The notes beneath the pieces were generated by a model that saw only the letters and a list, made by a program, of their open reading frames with translations, was not told the DNA's origin and did not search any database. Below are positions 1 to 7,339 of a stretch of DNA of 26,354 nt, one piece after another. The DNA lies in the NCBI GenBank assembly GCA_964406035.1, contig CAYOQB010000069.1, forward strand, positions 1 to 26,354, written 5' to 3'. The position numbers and the translations under genes were made by a program. The stretch comes from JAIEPW01 sp964406035 (GTDB lineage Bacteria > Acidobacteriota > Terriglobia > Bryobacterales > Bryobacteraceae). The first letter of the stretch is position 1. Each line of letters opens with the position of its first letter.

Positions 1-260
1 CCGTCGTCGCCGTGCGGCCATTCGCGACCGGTGCGCTGGTAACTGGTCCAGGCGAACCAGGCTCCGGCGAGCGCTGCTGCGCCGAGAAGAACGCTCGCGC
101 CGGGCAGCAGCAGGCGCCATCCCCCCTCGCACGCGACATCCGCCAGGAAGTAGCTCACTGACAGGTGCAGCGCCCAGGCGAGCGGCGCCAGCAGGAACCC
201 GGTCCACAATTCCGCGAGCCCGCGTCGCGACGTGTATCGCTCATCGAGTGCCGTGGCCAT
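1..260 (-). CDS. Membrane protein of the cytochrome oxidase operon (partial, C-terminus off window)
   Basis: An open frame starts with ATG at 260, one base after the subunit III stop, and runs off the left edge; 86 residues are visible. It has two hydrophobic segments at about residues 19-44 (containing APLAWALHLSVSYF and ending in AC) and 48-74. Small proteins of this look, with a Trp-Ala-x-His motif in helix 1 and a Cys near its end, occur as unnamed members of proteobacterial and acidobacterial cox clusters; that comparison is from memory. It does not obviously match the canonical caa3 subunit IV (CtaF). The 1-bp gap implies translational coupling with subunit III, so a role in oxidase assembly or as an accessory subunit is likely, but this is inference from context. 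I cannot name the family. Confidence 0.7.
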   Translation of the reverse strand, partial: MATALDERYTSRRGLAELWTGFLLAPLAWALHLSVSYFLADVACEGGWRLLLPGASVLLGAAALAGAWFAWTSYQRTGREWPHGDD

Positions 261-261
261 A

Positions 262-867
262 TCAGAGGAACCTCGGACTCCAGTACAAAACCAGGTACAG
301 CGGGATCCACACGATCACCACGAAGTGCCAGTAGATTCCGTTCACAGTGACGCCCAGCCTCCGCCGGGCGTTGAAATAGCCGTGCCAGGCGAGGTACGCC
401 ACGATGATCGTCTTCAGGACCACGGAGAGCACGTGCGCGGCGTGGAACATGCTGATGGCCCACACGATGGAGCCATAGGAATGGCTGTCCCAGCGGTAAT
501 CCAGGCTGCTGTACTCGTACGTCTTGATGCCCAGGAACACAGCGGCAAGCGCGATGCCGGAGAGCAACCCCCAGAGCAGCCGCCGCTGCCGCCCCGCGTC
601 GATCGCCTTGTCGGCGATATGCATGGCGAAGCTGCTGGCGATCAGGATCGCGGTGTTGATCGTGGGAAGCAGCAGCTTCGGCATCTCCGTCCCGGCGGGG
701 GGCCAGGCGATCGAGCCCATCTTCAGATAGAAGTAAGAAGCGATCAGCGCCGCGATCACGGTGCTTTCCACCAGGATCATGCCGATGAAGCCCCACCACA
801 ACGGCGCCTGCGAGCCGAAGTTGTAGGGCGACAACCGGCTGACGTCGATCACATGGGCCTGGCTCAT
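262..867 (-). CDS. ctaE: Cytochrome c oxidase subunit III (caa3 type)
   Basis: 201 residues, the short five-helix form of haem-copper oxidase subunit III found in caa3/bo3-type enzymes. The N-terminal WWGFIGMILVESTVIAAL region carries the conserved glutamate of helix 1. Later landmarks are the FHAAHV segment and a C-terminal YWHFVVIVWIPLYLVLYW helix, the hallmark YWHF/VD-W end of the family. Subunit III stabilises the catalytic core and supports proton uptake into the D channel; it has no redox centre. The ATG at 867 is preceded by AGGAGC at good spacing, and the subunit I stop lies only 9 bp upstream, so it belongs to the same operon. It is followed after 1 bp by the partial membrane protein. 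Confidence 0.95.
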   Translation of the reverse strand: MSQAHVIDVSRLSPYNFGSQAPLWWGFIGMILVESTVIAALIASYFYLKMGSIAWPPAGTEMPKLLLPTINTAILIASSFAMHIADKAIDAGRQRRLLWGLLSGIALAAVFLGIKTYEYSSLDYRWDSHSYGSIVWAISMFHAAHVLSVVLKTIIVAYLAWHGYFNARRRLGVTVNGIYWHFVVIVWIPLYLVLYWSPRFL

Positions 868-876
868 GTGCTGCTC

Positions 877-2808
877 CTAATCATCCGGCCGCTCCTTTTC
901 CTCCCAGGGCGGCCTGCGAACGTGCTGCCGCGGCCAGTGCCAGCCGACCATGGAGAGGAACGTCAGCGCGAAACCCACCGGAACCCAGGCCATGTGGAAG
1001 ATCATGCCGATGAAGGCGACCGACACCGAGACCGCCAGCGCGAGCGGCCAGGGCGAGGGTCCGGGCAGGATACTGATGCACTGCGGCTGGGCGTCCAGCA
1101 CGGTGGTGACCAGGACTTCGCGCCGGTCATCGCGCAGCCCGGTGACGTGCGGGTTGGCGCCGGAGGCGTCCCACAGCGCGTAGCGGCCTTCCACCACCGG
1201 GATCTCGCGGAAGTTGTAGTTCGGCGGCGGAGAGGGTATGGACCACTCGAGCGTATCGGCGTTCCACGGATTGCGGCCCGCGATGGGCCCCGATCTCATG
1301 CTGAAGATTGCGTTCCCGACGAAGACCAGGATCCCGGCGGCGAAGACGAACGCGCCGGCGGTCGCCAACATGTTCAGGTCATTCCAACCCAGCCCGTCCA
1401 GGTAGGTGTAAACCCGGCGCGGCATCCCGATCAGCCCCAGATTGTGCATCGGGAAGAAGGTGACGTTGAAACCGATGAACGCCAGCCAGAAGCTCCAGTG
1501 ACCCGCCCGCTCGTTCATCATGCGTCCGGTGATCTTGGGAAACCAGTAGAACGCGGCGCCCAGCAGCGGGAACACCGCGCCTCCGATCAGCACGTAATGG
1601 AAATGCGCCACGATGAAGAACGTGTCGTGCACCTGAAGATCGAAGGGCACCGACGCGATCATCACGCCGGTCAAGCCGCCGAGCACGAAGATTCCGAAGA
1701 AGCCGAGCACGAACAGAAGCGGGGGCTTGAACTCCGGACGGCTGCCCCACAGCGTGGCGATCCAGCAGAAGATCTGCGTGCCGCTGGGAATGGCGATAAT
1801 CATGCTGGCGGCGGTGAAGAAGTTCGCGCCCAGTTGCGGCAGACCCGCGGCGAACATGTGGTGCACCCACAGCCCGAAGCCGATGAACCCGGTGGCCGCC
1901 AGCGACAGCACCAGCGGGGTGTAGCCGAACACGCGACGGCGGCTGAAGGTGATCACCAGCGAAGACAGCATCCCCAGCGCCGGCAGGAAGATGATGTACA
2001 CCTCGGGATGGCCGAAGAACCAGAACAGGTGCTGCCACAGCAGGGGATCGCCGCCGTTGGAGACCGCGAAGAAATGCGTTCCCGCCGTACGGTCCAACGC
2101 GAGCATCAGGCTGGCGACCATCACCGGCGGCATCGCGAAGACGATCATGAACGAAACCACCAGAATCGCCCAGATAAACAGCGGCATGCGGTGGATCGAC
2201 ATCCCGGGAGCACGCAGCTTCAGAATCGTGACGATCAGTTCCACCGCCGCCACCAGCGCGGACAGCTCGATAAACGTGATCATGGTCGCCCACACGTCCA
2301 TCCGCAATCCCGGCGAGTACTCGCGGTTGGACAGCGGCGTGTACGCGAACCAGCCTGCATCCGGGGCCATTCCCAGGAAAAACGACACGTACAAGGCGAC
2401 GCCCGCGATCAGGTACACGTAATAACCGAAGGCGTTCAGGCGCGGAAAGGCCATGTCCCGGGAGCCGATCATCAGCGGCGTCAGGTAAATGGCGAAACCC
2501 TCCATCACCGGCACGGCGAAAAAGAACATCATCGTGGTGCCGTGCATCGTGAAGAACTGGTTGTACAGGTCCGGCGAGAGGAGCGTGTTGCCCGGCCGGC
2601 TGAGCTGCAGGCGCATGATGAGGGCTTCGATTCCGCCCAGAATCAGAAAAATAAACGCGGTAACGATGAAGCGCTTGCCGATGGAGCGGTGGTTGACATG
2701 AAGGAACCAGCCGGGGAATCCGGGAGGAGACAGCCAGGTGCGGTCGAGCATCTCCTCCCGGCTGCGGGAGCCTTCATCGCGTCCGATCACTTCCGGGTGA
2801 GCCGGCAT
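877..2808 (-). CDS. ctaD: Cytochrome c oxidase subunit I (caa3 type, C-terminally extended)
   Basis: Catalytic subunit that reduces O2 and pumps protons. The ATG at 2808, 4 bp after the subunit II stop, gives 643 residues; an upstream in-frame start (2847) would overlap subunit II. Seen: low-spin haem His89 (MHGTT), CuB ligands His267 and His316-His317 (HHMFAAGLP), cross-linked Tyr271 in GHPEVY, and haem a3/a ligands His402/His404 (VAHFHYVL). The D-channel entry Asp (DMAFPRLN) and Glu269 are present, marking an A1-type oxidase. The K-channel lysine position reads Gln345 (PSGTQIF), which is unusual. After the normal core, about 100 further residues with two more hydrophobic segments follow, as in Bacillus-type CtaD. 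It sits between subunits II and III in a compact operon. Confidence 0.97.
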   Translation of the reverse strand: MPAHPEVIGRDEGSRSREEMLDRTWLSPPGFPGWFLHVNHRSIGKRFIVTAFIFLILGGIEALIMRLQLSRPGNTLLSPDLYNQFFTMHGTTMMFFFAVPVMEGFAIYLTPLMIGSRDMAFPRLNAFGYYVYLIAGVALYVSFFLGMAPDAGWFAYTPLSNREYSPGLRMDVWATMITFIELSALVAAVELIVTILKLRAPGMSIHRMPLFIWAILVVSFMIVFAMPPVMVASLMLALDRTAGTHFFAVSNGGDPLLWQHLFWFFGHPEVYIIFLPALGMLSSLVITFSRRRVFGYTPLVLSLAATGFIGFGLWVHHMFAAGLPQLGANFFTAASMIIAIPSGTQIFCWIATLWGSRPEFKPPLLFVLGFFGIFVLGGLTGVMIASVPFDLQVHDTFFIVAHFHYVLIGGAVFPLLGAAFYWFPKITGRMMNERAGHWSFWLAFIGFNVTFFPMHNLGLIGMPRRVYTYLDGLGWNDLNMLATAGAFVFAAGILVFVGNAIFSMRSGPIAGRNPWNADTLEWSIPSPPPNYNFREIPVVEGRYALWDASGANPHVTGLRDDRREVLVTTVLDAQPQCISILPGPSPWPLALAVSVSVAFIGMIFHMAWVPVGFALTFLSMVGWHWPRQHVRRPPWEEKERPDD

Positions 2809-2812
2809 GGTG

Positions 2813-3811
2813 TCATTCCAGGGATTCGAGATACGCGAGCAGCGCATGCAGGTCGTGGTGATCCAGGTGGTTCGCCGGCATGCGTGTGCCGGGCTTGATC
2901 ACCTGCGGGTCCAGAATCCAGCCGGCCAGGTGGCCTCGCGTGTTGGGCGTGGTTCCGGAGGCGAGCGTGCGGCGGCTCGCCAGGTGCGTCAGATCGGGGC
3001 CGAACGCGCTGCGTGCGATGGTGCCGCGAACGGAATGGCAGAGCACGCAGGATCCGTTCAGGAAGACTTCGCGGCCGCGCGCCGCCGTTTCGTCCGGAGG
3101 TGTTTTCGCGGGCTGGCGCTGGGCCTCCAGCCAGCGGTCGAAATCGGCGGGCGCGTGCGCGATCACCAGGAACGCCATGTGGGCGTGCTGCAGTCCGCAG
3201 TATTCGCCGCACTGGCCGCGCCAGACTCCCGGAGTGTCCGCCTGGATCCAGGTCCGGTTTACGTGGCCGGGGACCAGATCCGTCTTGCCGTGCAGGTTGG
3301 GGACCCAGAAGCTGTGGATCACGTCGCGAGACTTGAGGTGGATGGAAACGGGACGCCCCGCCGGGATGTGGATCTCATTCGCGGTGCTGACGCTCAGGTT
3401 CGGCTGGCGCATTGGATAGTGCACGTGCCACCACCACTGGTGGCCGACCACTTCGATTTGCAGTGCGTCCGGCGGCTCGGCAACCATGGCGCGGCTCACG
3501 GCGGCGCTGTAGACGAGGAAGCCGAGCAGCACGACGGCGGGAACAATTGCGCCGCCCATCAGCACCAGGTTGCGCTGCTGGCGGTGGGAGAGCGAAGCGT
3601 CCTCGCGGCGGCGGCGTCCCCGCAGCACCGCGATGAGCGCCAGGGCGCTCACGGCGATCAGAACCGCGCTGTATACCGCGAGCATGGTCCACCACAGCCC
3701 GGCGATCCGCTGCGCCTGGGGGCCGGTGGGATGCAGGATGGACTGGATGCCTTCGCATCCGGTGAGGAGCGCGCACGCCACCATCGCCGCGGATAGCCTG
3801 GCGGTCCTCAT
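2813..3811 (-). CDS. ctaC: Cytochrome c oxidase subunit II with C-terminal cytochrome c domain (caa3)
   Basis: 332 residues from the ATG at 3811, which overlaps the stop of the upstream cytochrome as ATGA; the open frame extends further upstream but would run into that gene. Layout: lipoprotein signal with lipobox LLTG-Cys19, two transmembrane helices (about 39-63 and 82-102), and a cupredoxin domain with GHQWWWHVHYP. The CuA ligands are His166, Cys201, Glu203, Cys205, His209 and Met212 (CGEYCGLQHAHM). A fused class I cytochrome c follows, with haem motif CVLCH at 255-259 and likely Met311 ligand (GTRMP). Such fusions define caa3 oxidases, where electrons reach CuA through the tethered cytochrome. 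The electron donor is likely the lipoprotein cytochrome encoded immediately upstream. Confidence 0.97.
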   Translation of the reverse strand: MRTARLSAAMVACALLTGCEGIQSILHPTGPQAQRIAGLWWTMLAVYSAVLIAVSALALIAVLRGRRRREDASLSHRQQRNLVLMGGAIVPAVVLLGFLVYSAAVSRAMVAEPPDALQIEVVGHQWWWHVHYPMRQPNLSVSTANEIHIPAGRPVSIHLKSRDVIHSFWVPNLHGKTDLVPGHVNRTWIQADTPGVWRGQCGEYCGLQHAHMAFLVIAHAPADFDRWLEAQRQPAKTPPDETAARGREVFLNGSCVLCHSVRGTIARSAFGPDLTHLASRRTLASGTTPNTRGHLAGWILDPQVIKPGTRMPANHLDHHDLHALLAYLESLE

Positions 3812-4311
3812 TCGCGATCCGCCTGCGACTGTTGTCGCATCTGCCCGCCCATGGTGCGGGGGCCGGGCTGCTCGTTCAGGTCCGACAGCGACCTGACGTA
3901 TGCGACGAGTTGCCAGACCTGGTGTTCGGGAATTCGACCGCCGAAGGCGGGCATGCCCTGGGGGCGGCCCTCCACGATCACCGAAAAGATGTTGCGAGGC
4001 TCGCTGCCGTAGATCCACTCGTCGTCCATCAAGGGCGGACCTATGGCGCCTCCGCCGTTGGCGTGACAGCCGGAGCAGTTGAACTGGTTGTACAGGATGC
4101 GGCCCTCGGCGATCGCGTGGGCGTTGCCGCCGACGGGGTTGCGCGCGGGAACGACGTACTCCGCCGGACCGGGCTGCAGTTCCGATTGCTGCACGCCGCG
4201 CAACGCCGCTCCGCCGGGAGGAACGCCGCGGGTGACCCGCCGCTCCTCGCGGCAGCCGGCCAGCAGAATCAGCGGCAGTACACAGGCAACCTCAAGGAAG
4301 CGAGAACACAT
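3808..4311 (-). CDS. Monohaem lipoprotein cytochrome c
   Basis: 167 residues. The ATG at 4311 is preceded by a very strong Shine-Dalgarno (AAGGGGGGA), which decides the start against an upstream in-frame codon at 4386. The N-terminus is a lipoprotein signal (VLPLILLAG-Cys20). One haem-binding motif CSGCH lies at 79-83, and Met120 in GMPAFGG is the likely sixth ligand, typical of a class I cytochrome c in the cbb3/PQQ-dehydrogenase partner group. The gene overlaps the end of the PQQ dehydrogenase by 20 bp and overlaps subunit II by ATGA. This position suggests it accepts electrons from the quinoprotein and passes them to the caa3 oxidase. That role is inference from gene order; a small solute-type cytochrome for another donor is the alternative. 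Confidence 0.92.
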   Translation of the reverse strand: MCSRFLEVACVLPLILLAGCREERRVTRGVPPGGAALRGVQQSELQPGPAEYVVPARNPVGGNAHAIAEGRILYNQFNCSGCHANGGGAIGPPLMDDEWIYGSEPRNIFSVIVEGRPQGMPAFGGRIPEHQVWQLVAYVRSLSDLNEQPGPRTMGGQMRQQSQADRE

Positions 4312-6118
4312 AGATTGTTCCCCCCTTGTTGCTGTGCTGAGGCAGGTCCTGCATGGCGCCCACGAATCCGAGCGCGGAGGTTTCATCGCGAGGATCCAGG
4401 CCGCCGGCGACGATCGCGCCGGCCCAGCCGCCGACGCCGTCCGCGACCGCGATGTATTGCTTGCCGTCCGGCCCGCGGTAGCTGATGGGCTGGCTGATGA
4501 TGCCGGATCCGGTGCGAAACTGCCACAGGACCTCGCCGGTTCGCGCGTCCACCGCCTTGAAGTAGCGGTCCATGGTGCCGTAGAACACGATGTCGCCGGC
4601 GGTGGCTACCGCGCCGCTCCAGGCCGGGAATTTTTCCTTGATGCTCCAGACCTTCTTGCGTTGCACCGGGTCCCATGCGGTGAACTCACCGCGATTGCCG
4701 CCCGGACCCGCGTACATCTTCACCGACGCGCCGACATAGGGAGTACCGGCGATGTAGTTGGCCTCCAGGCCTTCCATGTCCATGCACAGGTTGTTGTGGG
4801 GAATGTACAGGAGCCTGGTTCGCGGCGACCAGGAGGACGGCTGCCAGTCCTTGCCTCCGGGCGCGGAAGGACAGATCTCGCGGACCACGCGGCCAAATCC
4901 GGTGGCCTTGTCGTGGTTCTCGATCATCTTGCCGGTTTTGTAGTCGAAGCCCTTCGAGGTCGTGCTGTAAACGAACGGGTCCGCGGTCAGCACCTCGCCC
5001 GTGGCGCGATCCAGGACGTACACATAACCGTTGCGCTCCGGGCGCACCAGCACCTTGCGGTTCTGGCCGTTTACTGGAAGTTCCAGCAGGACGTTTTCGT
5101 TGACTCCGTCGTAGTCGTACAAGTCGTGCGGGCTCCACTGATAGGCCCACACGGCTTCCCCGTTGTCGGGATCGCGAGCGAAGATTCCGGCGGTCCATTT
5201 GTTGTCGCCAGGGCGGATCTCGGGGTTCCACGGGCCGGGGTTTCCAGTGCCGTAGTAAATCAGGTCCAGTTCCGGATCGTAGGAGATCCATCCCCAAACG
5301 CTGCCGCCGCCGATTTTCCAGTGGTCGGGAGGCCAGGTGGTGACGCCCAGGTCCTTGCCGCGGTCCTGCGGATAGAAGGGCTGGAAGCGCGGACCGATCA
5401 GAACTTCGTTGTCGGGTCCGGTGCTGTACGCCCGCCAGGCGATGCGCCCGGTTCCGGCGTCCAGCGCGGTCAGCCATCCGCGAACGCCCAACTCCCCGCC
5501 GGAGTTCCCCACCAGGACCTTGCCCTTGACCACCAGCGGAGCCATGGTCATGGTCTCGCCGCGGTTGATCTCGCCCAGCTTGGTCTTCCACACTTGCTTG
5601 CCGGTGTTCGCGTCCACGGCGACAGTGTGAGCGTCCAGCGTGTTATAGATCACCTTGCCGTCCCAGTACGCCGCGCCGCGGTTCACCACGTCACAGCACG
5701 CGACTCCCTGCGAGGACGAGGAGGGCTGCGGCCGGAAATCCCATTTCTTGGCGCCGCTCCTGGTGTCGATCGCATGCAGAATGTTGGGGTAAGGTGTGAC
5801 GAAGTACATCGTGTCGCCGACCACCAGCGGGGCGGCCTCATGCCCGCGCAGCACGCCGGTGGAGAACGTCCAAGCCAGGCGCAGGTTGCGGACATTGCCG
5901 GTGTTGATCTGATCCAGCCCGCTGAAACGGTGGGCGGCGTAGTCCTTGGACGGCATCAGCCATTGCCCGTCGTCAGGTTGAGACGAAGAAATTACCGCCG
6001 CGACGTTGCCGCGCGGCGCCGACCCGGCGCCGTTGCCATTCTGCGTCGGCCCGCAGGCGCAAAGTCCGAAAATAAGCGTTACCGGCAGAACGGAAGTTGT
6101 TGGAGGGCGAAGACTCAC
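4292..6118 (-). CDS. PQQ-dependent alcohol dehydrogenase, lanthanide-type active site
   Basis: Periplasmic quinoprotein of the methanol/ethanol dehydrogenase family with an eight-bladed propeller. I place the start at GTG 6118: GGAG stands 6 nt upstream and it gives a clean 22-residue lipoprotein-like signal (GLCA-Cys22). The ATG codons further upstream would put a charged stretch before the signal. Length 608. Seen: vicinal disulfide Cys141-Cys142 (GVACCDVVNRG), the glutamate of NSGGELG (about 209) and the asparagine of GTGNPG (about 293) as metal ligands, and catalytic Asp335 followed by Tyr-Asp337 (LYDYDGVNE). The extra Asp two residues after the catalytic Asp marks lanthanide-dependent XoxF/ExaF/PedH-type enzymes; calcium enzymes have Ala, Ser or Thr there. 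No CxxCH is present, so the electron acceptor must be separate, probably the next gene. The substrate is unknown. Confidence 0.93.
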   Translation of the reverse strand: MSLRPPTTSVLPVTLIFGLCACGPTQNGNGAGSAPRGNVAAVISSSQPDDGQWLMPSKDYAAHRFSGLDQINTGNVRNLRLAWTFSTGVLRGHEAAPLVVGDTMYFVTPYPNILHAIDTRSGAKKWDFRPQPSSSSQGVACCDVVNRGAAYWDGKVIYNTLDAHTVAVDANTGKQVWKTKLGEINRGETMTMAPLVVKGKVLVGNSGGELGVRGWLTALDAGTGRIAWRAYSTGPDNEVLIGPRFQPFYPQDRGKDLGVTTWPPDHWKIGGGSVWGWISYDPELDLIYYGTGNPGPWNPEIRPGDNKWTAGIFARDPDNGEAVWAYQWSPHDLYDYDGVNENVLLELPVNGQNRKVLVRPERNGYVYVLDRATGEVLTADPFVYSTTSKGFDYKTGKMIENHDKATGFGRVVREICPSAPGGKDWQPSSWSPRTRLLYIPHNNLCMDMEGLEANYIAGTPYVGASVKMYAGPGGNRGEFTAWDPVQRKKVWSIKEKFPAWSGAVATAGDIVFYGTMDRYFKAVDARTGEVLWQFRTGSGIISQPISYRGPDGKQYIAVADGVGGWAGAIVAGGLDPRDETSALGFVGAMQDLPQHSNKGGTIYVFSLP

Positions 6119-6124
6119 GTCATT

Positions 6125-6128
6125 CTCC
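6125..6128 (-). promoter_or_regulatory. Ribosome binding site selecting the GTG start of the PQQ dehydrogenase
   Basis: GGAG on the minus strand, 6 nt before the GTG at 6118. No comparable site precedes the in-frame ATG codons further upstream. Confidence 0.6.
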
Positions 6129-6304
6129 GGATGCAGCAAAGCCGTCATCAGAGTCCGCCGCGGGAGACTCCGGTTGCGAGCCATCGGCACGGCGGGCGAT
6201 CGACAGACCTTAGACAAAGCGCCCACCAGGCTCGTTTCGAATTATTGTGAGTAGCCGCTGAATCGGTGTGGAATCTCTCCGATCTGGAGCGGAGCGACCA
6301 GCCA

Positions 6305-6310
6305 TATAAA
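6305..6310 (+). promoter_or_regulatory. Candidate -10 element of the six-haem cytochrome gene
   Basis: TATAAA (within TATAAAAT) matches the sigma-70 -10 consensus at 5 of 6 positions and ends 8 nt before the ATG at 6319. No clear -35 is visible, and no Shine-Dalgarno lies between it and the start. If used, the transcript would be leaderless or nearly so. Confidence 0.4.
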
Positions 6311-6318
6311 ATGAACGA

Positions 6319-7281
6319 ATGACGCGACTGCTGATCGCTTCCGCGCTGCTCGGCGGCATGGCCGCCGCGCAAACTCCGCCCGACCCCGCCGCGTGGGGAT
6401 CCGATCATGTGGGCAAGGCGGTCCCCGAGTACACGCAGGGTGACGAATGCCTGTTCTGCCATCGCAGCGAAATCGGCAACGCCTGGCAACGCAATGCGCA
6501 CCGCACCACCATGATGCAGCGGGAAGATGCGGCGGCTCTGCTGGAGCTGCTGGCCGGCGATCCGCGGACCGCCCCGCTTGCCAAGCAGGTGACCCACACG
6601 CTCGGCTATCGCAAGCATGTCCGTTTCCTGAAGCAGGACGGCTACGGCAAGTACGACATCCTGAACGTGCGCATGGACCTGACCCCGGAACGCAAGGTGT
6701 CGGCGATGGTCAACGCGGATGCGGCCAAATGGGAGGGTTCGGGGAAATTCGCGGGCCGTTGCGCGGGCTGCCACGCCACCGCCGTCGATCCCGCGACGAA
6801 GGCGGCCAGCGGAATCGGCCACGACTGCTACGTGTGCCATGGCGTCGTGGATCTGGAGCACACCAGCGACACCTCCAAGATCTTCCTGTCGAAGAAGCAG
6901 CGTTCCGACGCAAAGGCGATCACCGCGACATGCGCCGCCTGCCATTTGCGCGACTTCGCCAAGTCCCGCTCCACCGGGCTACCCTACGCCAACAACTTCG
7001 TTCCGGGAGATAACCTGTTCCGGGACTACCAGGTGGACTGGTCCAAGGCGGAGGACGCGACGCTGAATCCAGGCGACCGCCACGTGTACCGCAACGTCAA
7101 GGAAGTGATGCTGGACGGTTCGGACCTGACCTGCCTCGGCTGCCACAGCCTGCACAAGAGCGACACGCTGAAGCATCGCCGGGTGCTGACGAATCCGGGA
7201 TGCCAGGATTGCCACAACGCCACCGGTCCCAAGAGCGCGGTGAAGCAGTACGAAGTCCACAGCGCGGTCTGCGAGTACTGA
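6319..7281 (+). CDS. Six-haem c-type cytochrome (cytochrome c554-like)
   Basis: 320 residues with a cleavable signal peptide (about 1-18, ending AAAQ), hence periplasmic or exported. Six CxxCH haem motifs are visible: CLFCH (44-48), CAGCH (148-152), CYVCH (170-174), CAACH (205-209), CLGCH (272-276) and CQDCH (295-299). The spacing of the second and third (CAGCHATAVDP followed by a Gly-rich loop to C-x-x-CHG) resembles the cytochrome c554 family. Spare histidines (for example 61, 93, 100, 279) could give bis-His ligation. Such proteins move electrons in periplasmic chains; neither substrate nor partner can be read here. It is divergent from the PQQ dehydrogenase/caa3 operon, which suggests but does not prove a shared respiratory context. 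A hairpin follows the stop. Confidence 0.9.
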   Translation: MTRLLIASALLGGMAAAQTPPDPAAWGSDHVGKAVPEYTQGDECLFCHRSEIGNAWQRNAHRTTMMQREDAAALLELLAGDPRTAPLAKQVTHTLGYRKHVRFLKQDGYGKYDILNVRMDLTPERKVSAMVNADAAKWEGSGKFAGRCAGCHATAVDPATKAASGIGHDCYVCHGVVDLEHTSDTSKIFLSKKQRSDAKAITATCAACHLRDFAKSRSTGLPYANNFVPGDNLFRDYQVDWSKAEDATLNPGDRHVYRNVKEVMLDGSDLTCLGCHSLHKSDTLKHRRVLTNPGCQDCHNATGPKSAVKQYEVHSAVCEY

Positions 7282-7290
7282 GAAAACGAA

Positions 7291-7315
7291 CCGGGCCGGA
7301 GGGTATCCGGCCCGG
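7291..7315. terminator. Bidirectional hairpin terminator
   Basis: A perfect 10-bp GC-rich stem (7291-7300 with 7306-7315) and a 5-nt loop lie between the convergent stops of the six-haem cytochrome (7281) and the DinB-like gene (7340). On the minus strand the stem is followed by a T-rich run (TTCGTTTTCT), so it is the stronger terminator in that direction; on the plus strand the trailing T-run is poor. Confidence 0.8.
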
Positions 7316-7339
7316 TGGATTTCAGGACTTTGACTTCTC

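Noticed and set aside
232..2898. 888-residue plus-strand open frame
   Set aside because: Antisense to subunit I and its neighbours; rich in His, Arg, Gln, Asp and Gly with no recognisable domain. It is the usual GC-rich mirror frame of a well-supported gene.
4079..6250. 723-residue plus-strand open frame
   Set aside because: Antisense shadow of the PQQ dehydrogenase, whose catalytic motifs are all on the minus strand; composition is typical of a mirror frame.
6270..6300. Partial palindrome CTCC...GGAG in the divergent cytochrome/PQQ operon region
   Set aside because: Only 4-bp arms, expected by chance in GC-rich DNA; no repeat elsewhere in the region.
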